DNA of 7,890 nucleotides from Synergistaceae bacterium (GCA_017394925.1 JAFPWQ010000298.1:1-7890); one strand, 5' to 3'. Numbered from the stretch's first letter, positions 1 through 6,594 are shown. Numbers and translations: made by a program. The notes: generated by a model from the letters alone, not told the origin.

Positions 1-622
1 ACTCTGTAGATACGCAGAGTTATTATCATCATGTCAGACAGCGAGATTAACGGGTACACGCGGAGCAGAGGACATCTATAACCTTCAGATTATGGACTGC
101 ATTCCATCGTTAGACTTTCTGCCTGAATCAGGAAGCATTATCGATGTCGGGAGCGGAGGAGGTCTGCCTGGAATTGTCTGGGCAGTATACCGTCCTGATT
201 TGAAAGTTATATTACTGGACAGCATAAAGAAAAAATGCGAGGCCGTGAAAAATATCATTGATGCATTAGAGATTCAGAATGTGAATGTAATCTGCGAACG
301 AAGCGAAGAATTTGCATTGTCTCACCGTGAAGAGTTCATGCTTGCCGGTGCTCGTGCTTTATCATCTGCAGGTGTAGTTGCCGAATTATTATCGCCTCTG
401 GTGAAAGTTTCAGGAAGAATCATAACGTTCAAGGGTGAAAAAGTTCATGAAGAAATCTCAGAGGTCAATAATCAATGGGCTAAACTTGGACTGAGTAAAC
501 CTGAATTAAAATTTTACGGCGGCGAGTTTAAATGCATAGTCTCATGGGAAAAAATAAAAAAATGTCCGGCAATTTATCCAAGAAGAACGGGTTTAGCGTC
601 ATCAAAAAAATTTTGGGAGTGA
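1..622 (+). CDS. rsmG: 16S rRNA (guanine-N7) methyltransferase RsmG, 5' end cut by window edge
   Basis: RsmG is a cytosolic S-adenosylmethionine-dependent enzyme that methylates N7 of a guanine in the 530 loop of 16S rRNA (G527 in E. coli). The reading frame is open from base 2, so 206 residues are visible and the true start lies before the window. The ATG at 92 is internal, because the upstream residues (LLSSCQTARLTGTRGAED) align with the usual RsmG N-terminus (LL..WN...NLT). The SAM-binding loop DVGSGGGLPGI lies at about 143-175. A later GARAL segment (near 343-360) and a KG turn (IITFKGEK, near 419-442) match the family, as does a C-terminal YPRRTG. The family is usually a little over 200 residues, so only a short N-terminal piece is missing. 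It appears to be followed in an operon by the small membrane protein 5 bases downstream. Family assignment is firm. Confidence 0.93.
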   Translation, partial: LCRYAELLSSCQTARLTGTRGAEDIYNLQIMDCIPSLDFLPESGSIIDVGSGGGLPGIVWAVYRPDLKVILLDSIKKKCEAVKNIIDALEIQNVNVICERSEEFALSHREEFMLAGARALSSAGVVAELLSPLVKVSGRIITFKGEKVHEEISEVNNQWAKLGLSKPELKFYGGEFKCIVSWEKIKKCPAIYPRRTGLASSKKFWE

Positions 623-627
623 ATTAA

Positions 628-909
628 ATGACCCGAAGAATCAGAAACATAAAAGATTTTATTGAGGCTGTGAAAATGATTCCTTTTGCACTTGTCATTG
701 CGGGTTATGTGTTTCTTGCCGCATGGGTTACAGTATGGCTCGCGACAAACGGATGGCCTGTATGGATTGCATTCTGTGCTTTAATCGCGGTAGTTATTTT
801 TGGACTATGGCAGGCATATTTATTTTTTACGGCATGGGAAAAAATTCGCAGGAAAATAAATAAACCCTCCGGCCATGATAACCAGAGGGATAATGATAAT
901 CACGATTAA
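628..909 (+). CDS. small two-helix membrane protein, function unknown
   Basis: This 93-residue protein is not one I recognise. It has a basic N-terminus (MTRRIRNIK), two hydrophobic segments at about residues 17-39 and 43-68, a basic juxtamembrane stretch (KIRRKINK), and a polar tail rich in Asn, Asp and His. This predicts a two-helix inner-membrane hairpin with both ends in the cytoplasm. The ATG lies 5 bases after the rsmG stop. Its likely ribosome binding site (GGGAG, 615-619) sits inside the last codons of rsmG, so the two are probably co-transcribed and coupled. The stop TAA at 907-909 overlaps the stop of the convergent dehydrogenase gene. Start, frame and membrane topology are reasonably supported. 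Nothing in the sequence indicates a biochemical role, and co-occurrence with rsmG may simply be operon packing. Confidence 0.75.
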   Translation: MTRRIRNIKDFIEAVKMIPFALVIAGYVFLAAWVTVWLATNGWPVWIAFCALIAVVIFGLWQAYLFFTAWEKIRRKINKPSGHDNQRDNDNHD

Positions 910-2072
910 TACGCTAACTTGTATATCTCTCTTACGTCCTCTTCGTTGAGTTCCTTTAACGCTCCGAACGGCAGAACTTTACATGCATTCTCCGTGAGCT
1001 TGTCAATGTCGTCTTCTTTGATTCCGAGTTCACGCAGAGTTGTCGGTGAGTTAATCTCTTTGAAGAAGTCTTCAAGTGATTCAATTGCATCAAGTGCTTT
1101 GTCTTCGTCTGAACCGTCGTAAATGTCAAATACATTCTCGCCGAGTCTCGCAAAAGGAACAGGGTTATCCTCATAGAGATAGCGCGACCATGCCGGCATG
1201 ATAACAGAGAGTGAAGCACCATGAGCCACACCGAATAACAAGCTCATTGAATGTCCGAGTTTATGCGAAGAGAAATCACCGCGTGCCTCACGTCCAAGCG
1301 ATAAGAATCCTGAATGAGCCATCATACCAGCCATTGCATATTCAGCTCGTGCGTCATAATTCTTCGGGTCATCGATAAGCTCAGGGATGACTCTTATCAT
1401 TGTGCGCAGTAACGCATAGCACTGATCATCAATGAGTTCTGAGCCTTCATCACCGTCAAGAACGCGTTCAAGAACATGAGCCATGATGTCAACGCCGCCG
1501 TAAACTGTCTGCTTAACGGGCAGTGTGAACTGGAACGAAGGATCTATAACTGAAACTTTCGGATAAAGAACATCACTTGTGATTGAAACTTTGAGCTCGC
1601 TTTCAGGATTGCTGACGACCGCGATATTATTCACTTCACTTGATGACGCTGACGCAGTGAGTACTCCGTAAATCGGGAATGCCTTTGTGATTTTAGCTTT
1701 GCCCTCGAAGAAGTCCCACACATCACCAGAATAGCATGACCCTGCCGCAATTGCCTTTGCTGTGTCAAAGACGCTTCCGCCTCCCACAGGAAGAATCGCG
1801 TCAATTCCTCCTGCTTTCATTCTCGCAATTCCTTCACGTACTTTGCTGATTAACGGGTTGGGCTTAACGTCATTCACTTCTGAGAATGCTATTCCTGCCT
1901 TCCCAAGCATATCCGTAACCTGTGAATATGCCCCGCTCTTGAATGTTCCCTTGCCGCCGAAAACTAACAGAACGCTCTTTACGTTTGCAGCTTTGAGATG
2001 ATTTGCAAGTTCGTTCACCGTATCACGACCGAAGATTAAAGCTGTGGGATTGTGCCAGAAAAAATTTTGCAT
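906..2072 (-). CDS. iron-containing alcohol dehydrogenase (YqhD/BdhA type)
   Basis: This 388-residue protein belongs to the iron-dependent group III alcohol dehydrogenases. These are cytosolic NAD(P)H enzymes that interconvert aldehydes or ketones and alcohols, such as butanal and butanol. The N-terminal Rossmann-like half carries the nucleotide motif GGGSVFDTAK (residues 97-106). The start MQNFFWHNPTALIFG is typical of the BdhA/YqhD branch. The helical half carries candidate metal ligands Asp195, His199, His270 and His284, spaced almost as in E. coli YqhD (194, 198, 267, 281). Length is normal and no damage is seen. The ATG at 2070-2072 is preceded by AAGGAG (complement of 2084-2089) with an 11-base gap. 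A TATAAT box lies upstream. The gene diverges from fprA, which fits a fermentative or redox-balancing role in an anaerobe. Exact substrate and cofactor (NADH or NADPH) cannot be read from the sequence. Confidence 0.92.
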   Translation of the reverse strand: MQNFFWHNPTALIFGRDTVNELANHLKAANVKSVLLVFGGKGTFKSGAYSQVTDMLGKAGIAFSEVNDVKPNPLISKVREGIARMKAGGIDAILPVGGGSVFDTAKAIAAGSCYSGDVWDFFEGKAKITKAFPIYGVLTASASSSEVNNIAVVSNPESELKVSITSDVLYPKVSVIDPSFQFTLPVKQTVYGGVDIMAHVLERVLDGDEGSELIDDQCYALLRTMIRVIPELIDDPKNYDARAEYAMAGMMAHSGFLSLGREARGDFSSHKLGHSMSLLFGVAHGASLSVIMPAWSRYLYEDNPVPFARLGENVFDIYDGSDEDKALDAIESLEDFFKEINSPTTLRELGIKEDDIDKLTENACKVLPFGALKELNEEDVREIYKLAY

Positions 2073-2101
2073 GTTTATATTCTCTCCTTTCCTGAAAAAT
2101 A

Positions 2102-2130
2102 ATTATACAGGCCGTTTTTGTTTTTGACGG
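2102..2130 (-). promoter_or_regulatory. candidate promoter of the alcohol dehydrogenase gene
   Basis: On the minus strand a perfect -10 hexamer TATAAT lies at 2107-2102. A weak -35 (CCGTCA, 2130-2125) stands 17 bases upstream. The predicted transcript would start near 2095 and give a leader of only about 20 bases containing the AAGGAG site. The -10 is convincing and the -35 is poor, which suggests an activator or a weak basal promoter. This is a visual assignment. Confidence 0.5.
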
Positions 2131-2151
2131 CGGTTATATTAAAATTAAACT
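2124..2151 (+). promoter_or_regulatory. candidate promoter of fprA
   Basis: TTGACG at 2124-2129 is a good -35 match. It is followed after 16 bases by TAAACT (2146-2151), a moderate -10. Its -35 overlaps the candidate -35 of the divergent dehydrogenase promoter, so one RNA polymerase could block the other. The start codon follows about 38 bases later, with AAGGAGGA at 2170-2177 (11 bases before the ATG) as ribosome binding site. Confidence 0.45.
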
Positions 2152-2188
2152 TAACAGAAAAAATTTATGAAGGAGGAATATATCAGTC

Positions 2189-3382
2189 ATGTATAAACCA
2201 GTACTCGCGAATAAAGATACATGGTGGGCAGGCGTGAATGATTACGAGACAGATTTATTTGAATCATTATGGCCTCTTCCGCAGGGAGTCGCATATAATG
2301 CATATGCAGTTCTCGGTTCAACGGCAACGGCAGCAATCGACACAGTGAAAGGCCCGTATCTTGATGAATATATCGGCAAGCTGACTCAGATACTCAATGG
2401 CAGACCGTTAAACTATCTTGTCGTTAATCATATGGAACCAGATCATGCAGGTTTAATCTCGCAGATGAAAAGCAGATGGCCTTCATTGAAATTCATCGGG
2501 AACGCAAAGACACTTCCAATGTTAAAAGGCTATCACGGAATCACAGAGAATATTATCACGGTGAAAGACGGCGACACGTTAGACTTAGGCGGCCATGTTC
2601 TGAGATTCGCAACTGTTCCGATGTTGCACTGGCCTGAAAGCATGGTTACGTTCGACACATCAACAGGAGTGTTATTCTCGAACGATTCATTCGGTGGCTT
2701 CGGTGCACATGAAGGCGGAATCTTTGATGACGAGAAAGTGCGCTCACGCTGGGAAGACGAGATGCTGAGATATTATGCGTGTATCGTTGCAAAATATTCA
2801 AATATAGTTCAGGCGGCATTAACGAAACTCGGAAAACTTGAGATAAAAAATATTTTCCCGTCTCACGGAACACTATTCAGAGCAGATATAAAGCAGGTGA
2901 TTTCACTTTATGACAAATGGAGCAAATGTGAAGGCGATAACGGAGCAGTAGTAGTATACGGCTCAATGTACGGTAACACGAGAAAAATGGCTGAGGCTGT
3001 CTGCACGGGCTTATCATCTGCAAAAGTGAAAGACATAAGGCTTTATGATGCCTCACGCACAGATCCTTCATATATACTTCGGGACATCTGGAAGTTCAAA
3101 GGATTCGCGTTACTCAGCTGCACATACAACACGCAGTTATATCCTTCAATGGAAGCAATATGTTCCAAGCTGTTGAACAGAATGCCGAAGAATAAAGTTC
3201 TTGGGATTGCGGGCAGTTATTCATGGAGCAAAGGAGCATTAACGGCCTTGCAGGGTTTCGCTGAGAAAATCAAACTTGAGAAAGTAACACCTGAAGTTGA
3301 AGTTTACGCCTCACCAACGCCCGAAGATTTGCAGAGCTGTTTTGATCTGGGCAAGAATCTCGGAGATGCTGTGAATGAATGA
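2189..3382 (+). CDS. fprA: A-type flavoprotein / flavodiiron protein (oxygen or NO reductase)
   Basis: Flavodiiron proteins are soluble enzymes that reduce oxygen to water, or nitric oxide to nitrous oxide, and so protect anaerobes. This 397-residue protein has the two standard domains. The N-terminal metallo-beta-lactamase-like domain (about 1-250) has a full set of diiron ligands in the H-x-E-x-D-H pattern (His81, Glu83, Asp85, His86), plus His147, Asp166 and His226. The C-terminal flavodoxin domain (about 253-397) has the FMN phosphate loop YGSMYGNT (257-264). No rubredoxin or reductase domain is fused, so electrons probably come from a separate rubredoxin or similar partner, which is not in the window. 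Length is normal for the short class. The strong AAGGAGGA site fixes the start. The last codons overlap speE by 8 bases. Family assignment is secure. Preference for oxygen over NO cannot be decided here. Confidence 0.95.
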   Translation: MYKPVLANKDTWWAGVNDYETDLFESLWPLPQGVAYNAYAVLGSTATAAIDTVKGPYLDEYIGKLTQILNGRPLNYLVVNHMEPDHAGLISQMKSRWPSLKFIGNAKTLPMLKGYHGITENIITVKDGDTLDLGGHVLRFATVPMLHWPESMVTFDTSTGVLFSNDSFGGFGAHEGGIFDDEKVRSRWEDEMLRYYACIVAKYSNIVQAALTKLGKLEIKNIFPSHGTLFRADIKQVISLYDKWSKCEGDNGAVVVYGSMYGNTRKMAEAVCTGLSSAKVKDIRLYDASRTDPSYILRDIWKFKGFALLSCTYNTQLYPSMEAICSKLLNRMPKNKVLGIAGSYSWSKGALTALQGFAEKIKLEKVTPEVEVYASPTPEDLQSCFDLGKNLGDAVNE

Positions 3383-4232
3383 GTATGTGAGTGTACCCAG
3401 ACGCGCAAATGAATTATGGCTGAGTGAATACAGCACCGACAACCTGAAATTATCATTGCGCGTGAAAAATATTCTTCATTCGGAGAAGACACAGTATCAG
3501 GATTTAATTATCGCCGACACACAAGAATACGGCCGTACGTTAATGCTTGACGGTGCATTTCAATTGACGGAACGCGATGAGTTCACGTATTCCGAAATGA
3601 TGAGTCATGTTCCATTATGCGCACATGATAACCCTGAAAACGTGTTAATCATTGGTGGCGGAGACGGAGCGATTATGCGTGAGGTATTGCGTCATGAATG
3701 CGTGAAGAAGTGCACACTGATTGACATTGACGAGCGCGTAATAGAATCATCAAAAAAATATTTACCTTTTGCGGGCTGTTCATTCAGTGATTCAAGATCA
3801 GATGTTAAATGCATGGACGCAATGAAATTTATCCGTGAGACGAATGAACGCTATGACGTTGTGATAATCGACAGCACTGATCCTGTAGATTTTGCGGCCG
3901 GGTTATTCCAGTCGGGATTTTATTCTGACGTTAAGCGCGTAATGAATCAAAATGCGTTTCTCTCTGAGCTTACCGAATCGCCGTTCACTGATACGAATCT
4001 TATGCGTCAGGCGATACGTGAAATGCATAAAGTCTTCCCTCTTGTGAGAATGTACTGGGGAGTTGTTCCTACATACCCATCAGGAATGTGGACATACGGA
4101 CTTTCATGCATGAATGAGAATGCGAATCCTTCTGAGCCTGTGCGTAATGTGAAGGGAACACGGTATTATACGAATGAGATTCACAAAGCGAGTTTCATTT
4201 TGCCTCCGTTCCTTGAAGATTTAATACGCTGA
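3375..4232 (+). CDS. speE: spermidine synthase (polyamine aminopropyltransferase)
   Basis: This enzyme transfers the aminopropyl group of decarboxylated S-adenosylmethionine to putrescine, giving spermidine and methylthioadenosine in the cytosol. The 285-residue protein has the small N-terminal beta domain (about 1-60) and then the Rossmann-like core. Visible motifs are LDGAFQLTERDEFTYSEM (58-75), the nucleotide loop GGGDGA (94-99), IDID (116-119), the catalytic loop IIDSTDP (164-170, Asp166 and Asp169), PTYPSGMW (232-239), and a C-terminal EIHKASFILP (268-277). Oddities are DF instead of the usual GP after DSTDPV (residues 172-173), and LTESP in place of the usual Q[ST]-led segment near 199-203. 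The ATG overlaps the end of fprA, with GGAG at 3362-3365 inside fprA, so translation is probably coupled. S-adenosylmethionine decarboxylase is not in the window. The enzyme class is firm. The exact amine acceptor (putrescine, agmatine or another diamine) is not. Confidence 0.9.
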   Translation: MNEYVSVPRRANELWLSEYSTDNLKLSLRVKNILHSEKTQYQDLIIADTQEYGRTLMLDGAFQLTERDEFTYSEMMSHVPLCAHDNPENVLIIGGGDGAIMREVLRHECVKKCTLIDIDERVIESSKKYLPFAGCSFSDSRSDVKCMDAMKFIRETNERYDVVIIDSTDPVDFAAGLFQSGFYSDVKRVMNQNAFLSELTESPFTDTNLMRQAIREMHKVFPLVRMYWGVVPTYPSGMWTYGLSCMNENANPSEPVRNVKGTRYYTNEIHKASFILPPFLEDLIR

Positions 4233-4251
4233 ACAGGGATATAAAAAAGAA

Positions 4252-4282
4252 TCCTCCTTGCATAAATATAATGTGAGGAGGA
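4252..4282 (+). promoter_or_regulatory. hairpin burying the Shine-Dalgarno of the glycosyltransferase leader
   Basis: Bases 4252-4263 pair with 4271-4282 to form a 12-bp stem with a 7-base loop (AAATATA). Ten pairs are Watson-Crick and two are G-U. The whole 3' arm includes AGGAGGA (4276-4282), the only strong ribosome binding site before the glycosyltransferase gene, so it would be occluded when folded. The two G-U pairs hold only in plus-strand RNA and become A-C mismatches in the complement, which favours a role in the plus-strand mRNA. No U-run follows on the plus strand, so it is a poor terminator for speE. On the minus strand the outer 7 bp are followed by TTCTTTTTTAT (complement of 4240-4250), so it could stop leftward transcription. 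Function is inferred. Confidence 0.5.
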
Positions 4283-4291
4283 ATGTATATT

Positions 4292-4312
4292 ATGAATATG
4301 AATGAGAGATGA
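4292..4312 (+). CDS. candidate six-codon leader reading frame (MNMNER)
   Basis: The AGGAGGA site at 4276-4282 is ideally placed (9 bases) for the ATG at 4292, not for the glycosyltransferase start. That frame reads MNMNER and stops at TGA 4310-4312. A second frame, MMQR, starts at 4309 within ATGA and stops at 4321-4323. That stop overlaps an in-frame ATG (4320) of the glycosyltransferase, again as ATGA. This could be a re-initiation cascade or leader peptide. Equally, it could be chance in a short AT-rich stretch, or a small frameshift that displaced the original start. No known leader peptide is recognised. Confidence 0.25.
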   Translation: MNMNER

Positions 4313-5252
4313 TGCAAAGATGAAAATTTCAAGACAAATCAAGCAGCTTAAATGGAGATTCACTCAGACTACACAGATTTTGCGCAGAGGCAGTTACAGA
4401 GAATGTTTTTTTACTATATGGCGGCATTTATCCCAAATGCTGGGCTGCAGAGGTTATTTCTGGAGACTGATATATTCACACCTTCAGAAAAAGTACGGTG
4501 CCTTCATCAAGGAAAATGTTTCGGTTAATCTGCGTAATTATGATGAATGGAAAAAGCGCAGCACTCCAAATATCATATGGTGGATGTGGCTTCAGGGAGA
4601 AGATAACGCGCCTGATATATGCAAGGCATGTTTACGTTCGTTAAGGCGGTGGCATTCCGATAAAAAGATAATTACGCTGAATGAAGATAATATTCATGAA
4701 TATATTACACTTCCGGATTACATAAACGACAAATACAAAAAAGGTATCATTTCACCAGCTCACTACAGCGATTTAATCAGGCTTCAGTTACTAATTGAAC
4801 ATGGCGGTACATGGATAGATGCTACTTTGTTCTGTACAGGCCGGAAGTTTGAATATATAATGCACCTTCCGTTTTTCTTATTTCGCCGAACAATCAATGG
4901 CGGAATAACTAACGCATTTATAGTTTCTGCTCCTGACAACCCAATATTAATTACATTGCGTGATGTTTTGTTCAGATACTGGAAAGATTATAATTACTGC
5001 ATAGAATATTTCTGCTTTCACATGTTCTTTGATATGGTCTCTAAAGAATATCCAGATATGTGGAGTAATATTCCGTTTGTGAAAAATATAAATTTATATG
5101 CAATGTTTAATGCAAGGTATGATGATTACACAGAAGAGAAAATGAAACGTTTCAGGGAAATAATTGATTTTCACAAATTTACCTACAAAATCAGTCCTGA
5201 GCTTAGGTCGTCAGACAAGAGTGTATATCATCACATTGTATATGAAGAGTGA
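4302..5252 (+). CDS. capsular polysaccharide-type glycosyltransferase (Caps_synth / GT32-like)
   Basis: This predicted glycosyltransferase of 316 residues probably adds a sugar from a nucleotide-sugar donor during capsule or other surface polysaccharide assembly at the cytoplasmic membrane. After a basic N-terminus (to about 65) come the family hallmarks: NIIWWMWLQGED (90-101), then ISPAHYSDLIRL (150-161) and HGGTWIDAT (167-175). The Asp in WIDAT takes the place of the metal-binding acidic motif of GT32-like enzymes. Further on are FFLFR (191-195), an NPILITLRDVLFRYW helix (213-227) and HKFTYK near 291-296. No clear signal peptide or membrane span is seen. The start is uncertain: the ATG at 4302 gives the longest frame but lies 19 bases after the Shine-Dalgarno, and Met7 (4320) is a plausible alternative. 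It stands alone, without other polysaccharide genes next to it, and is more AT-rich than speE and hisS. The family call is good. The sugar and acceptor are unknown. Confidence 0.8.
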   Translation: MRDDAKMKISRQIKQLKWRFTQTTQILRRGSYRECFFTIWRHLSQMLGCRGYFWRLIYSHLQKKYGAFIKENVSVNLRNYDEWKKRSTPNIIWWMWLQGEDNAPDICKACLRSLRRWHSDKKIITLNEDNIHEYITLPDYINDKYKKGIISPAHYSDLIRLQLLIEHGGTWIDATLFCTGRKFEYIMHLPFFLFRRTINGGITNAFIVSAPDNPILITLRDVLFRYWKDYNYCIEYFCFHMFFDMVSKEYPDMWSNIPFVKNINLYAMFNARYDDYTEEKMKRFREIIDFHKFTYKISPELRSSDKSVYHHIVYEE

Positions 5253-5258
5253 AAATAA

Positions 5259-5292
5259 TCCCCCGGCATAAATTGTCGAGGGGAAATTTTTT
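5259..5292 (+). terminator. intrinsic terminator between convergent glycosyltransferase and hisS genes
   Basis: Bases 5259-5263 (TCCCC) pair with 5280-5284 (GGGGA). After a bulged A at 5279, 5264-5268 pair with 5274-5278, closing a TAAAT loop. The stem is followed by AA and a run of six T (5287-5292), which is the classic plus-strand terminator form. In the reverse direction the stem is followed by ATTATTTTC, so it may also end the hisS transcript, whose stop codon lies at 5294-5296. Confidence 0.8.
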
Positions 5293-5293
5293 G

Positions 5294-6550
5294 CTACAGC
5301 CTTGCTTTGAGATATTCAGTTACATCACTCAATGCAATTGTGATTTGTGAACCGTCATTCATATTCTTCACAGACACGGAATTATTTGCGAGTTCATCAG
5401 CTCCGATTATGCACGCAAATTTACACGCGCCCGCAATTTTCATCTGAGACTTGAAGCTCTTTCCAGAACAATCACATTCAGCGGCGATATTATTCTTTCT
5501 GAGTTCATACGTGAGAACCTGCACAGCTCCTCTTGAATCATCACCGAGTGCAGCAACATAAACTTCAACTTCCGGCTTCTTTCCGAATAAGCAGCCCTGT
5601 TCATCCATTACGATCATGACTCTGTCAACTCCGCATGCAAAACCAACGCCTGGTATTTTCGGACCTCCGATTGAACTTGCGAGATTGTCATAGCGTCCTC
5701 CTCCTGCAACTGCATTCTGTGATCCCAAATCGCCGGAGAGAATCTCATATGCTGTCTTCGTATAATAATCAAGACCGCGTACTAATCTCTTGTTGAGCCT
5801 GTATGCAAAGCCGAGTCTCTCAAGACCTTTGCGGACTTCTGAGAAATGTTCACGGCATTCTTCACAGAGTGAGTCATAGATGTCCGGGGCGTTATCTGCA
5901 ACATGGCCGCATGATTCGTTTTTGCAGTCGAGAATGCGAAGAGGATTACGGTTGAGTCTGTCCTTGCATGTCTCGCAGAGTTCATCAAGATGAGCGTTAA
6001 AATATTCGATTAACTTCTGACGGTAAACCGGCCTGCATTTTTCGCATCCCACAGAATTAATCACGACTTCGAGATTCTTTAAGCCGAGTCTCCTGAACAA
6101 TTCAATCGTGAGAGAAATTACTTCAACGTCTGCACCTGCTCCTGAAATCCCAAGACATTCCGCATCAATCTGATAGAACTGTCTGTATCTTCCCTTCTGA
6201 GGTCTTTCGTGTCTGAACATCGGACCCCAGCTCCATAATTTTGCGCTTGCTCCCTGAACACATAAATTATTCTCGATGGCTGCGCGTACAACTCCTGCTG
6301 TTGCTTCTGGTCTTAACGTGATACTTCTTCCGCCTCTGTCATTGAACGTGTACATTTCTTTTTCTACAATGTCAGTAGTCTCTCCTACACCGCGTGAGAA
6401 TAATTCCGTATGCTCAAAGACGGGTAAATGTACTTCACTGAATCCGAAGTCCTGCATTGTTCGTGAGGCTGTCTGAATGATATACGCCCATTTCCATGAT
6501 TCAGAAGGCAGAATATCGCGTGTGCCTCTTGGTGCGTTTATGATGCTCAT
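5294..6550 (-). CDS. hisS: histidyl-tRNA synthetase
   Basis: HisRS is a class II aminoacyl-tRNA synthetase that charges tRNA-His with histidine in the cytosol as a homodimer. The 418-residue protein has the expected order. It opens with APRGTRDILP (6-15) and TLRPEATAGVVRA (78-90). Motif 2 is RHERPQKGRYRQFYQID (113-129). The histidine-specific loop is VRGLDYYTKTAYEI (257-270), and motif 3 is GVGFACGVDR (301-310). An anticodon-binding domain follows from about 328 to the end. The insertion region holds eight cysteines in four close pairs (169/172, 192/195, 209/214, 229/232), suggesting a metal-binding site. Length is normal. The ATG is preceded by AAGGAG (complement of 6562-6567) with an 11-base gap, and no T-box leader fits in the short upstream region. 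It stands as a single gene between two polysaccharide genes. Assignment is secure. Confidence 0.97.
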   Translation of the reverse strand: MSIINAPRGTRDILPSESWKWAYIIQTASRTMQDFGFSEVHLPVFEHTELFSRGVGETTDIVEKEMYTFNDRGGRSITLRPEATAGVVRAAIENNLCVQGASAKLWSWGPMFRHERPQKGRYRQFYQIDAECLGISGAGADVEVISLTIELFRRLGLKNLEVVINSVGCEKCRPVYRQKLIEYFNAHLDELCETCKDRLNRNPLRILDCKNESCGHVADNAPDIYDSLCEECREHFSEVRKGLERLGFAYRLNKRLVRGLDYYTKTAYEILSGDLGSQNAVAGGGRYDNLASSIGGPKIPGVGFACGVDRVMIVMDEQGCLFGKKPEVEVYVAALGDDSRGAVQVLTYELRKNNIAAECDCSGKSFKSQMKIAGACKFACIIGADELANNSVSVKNMNDGSQITIALSDVTEYLKARL

Positions 6551-6594
6551 GATATTATTAACTCCTTCATGAAATTTTTCGATATATAATACAA

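Noticed and set aside
92..94. ATG at 92 as the start of rsmG
   Set aside because: The frame stays open to the window edge and the upstream residues match the RsmG N-terminus, so the gene starts before the window.
865..889. CCCTC...GAGGG inverted repeat near the end of the small membrane protein gene
   Set aside because: The stem is only 5 bp with a 15-base loop, lies inside coding sequence, and has no U-run. It is too weak to call a terminator.
919..1122. Plus-strand open frame opposite the dehydrogenase gene
   Set aside because: It is Ser-rich and antisense to a well-conserved enzyme, with no ribosome binding site. It is a shadow of the real gene.
956..1231. Minus-strand frame within the dehydrogenase gene in another phase
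   Set aside because: It overlaps a full-length enzyme with intact motifs and has no supporting start signal.
1762..2001. Second plus-strand open frame opposite the dehydrogenase gene
   Set aside because: It has no family features and lies across the conserved GGGS region of the real gene.
6585..6590. Plus-strand TATAAT as promoter of the EpsG-like gene
   Set aside because: No acceptable -35 lies 16-18 bases upstream. The match is likely chance in AT-rich sequence.
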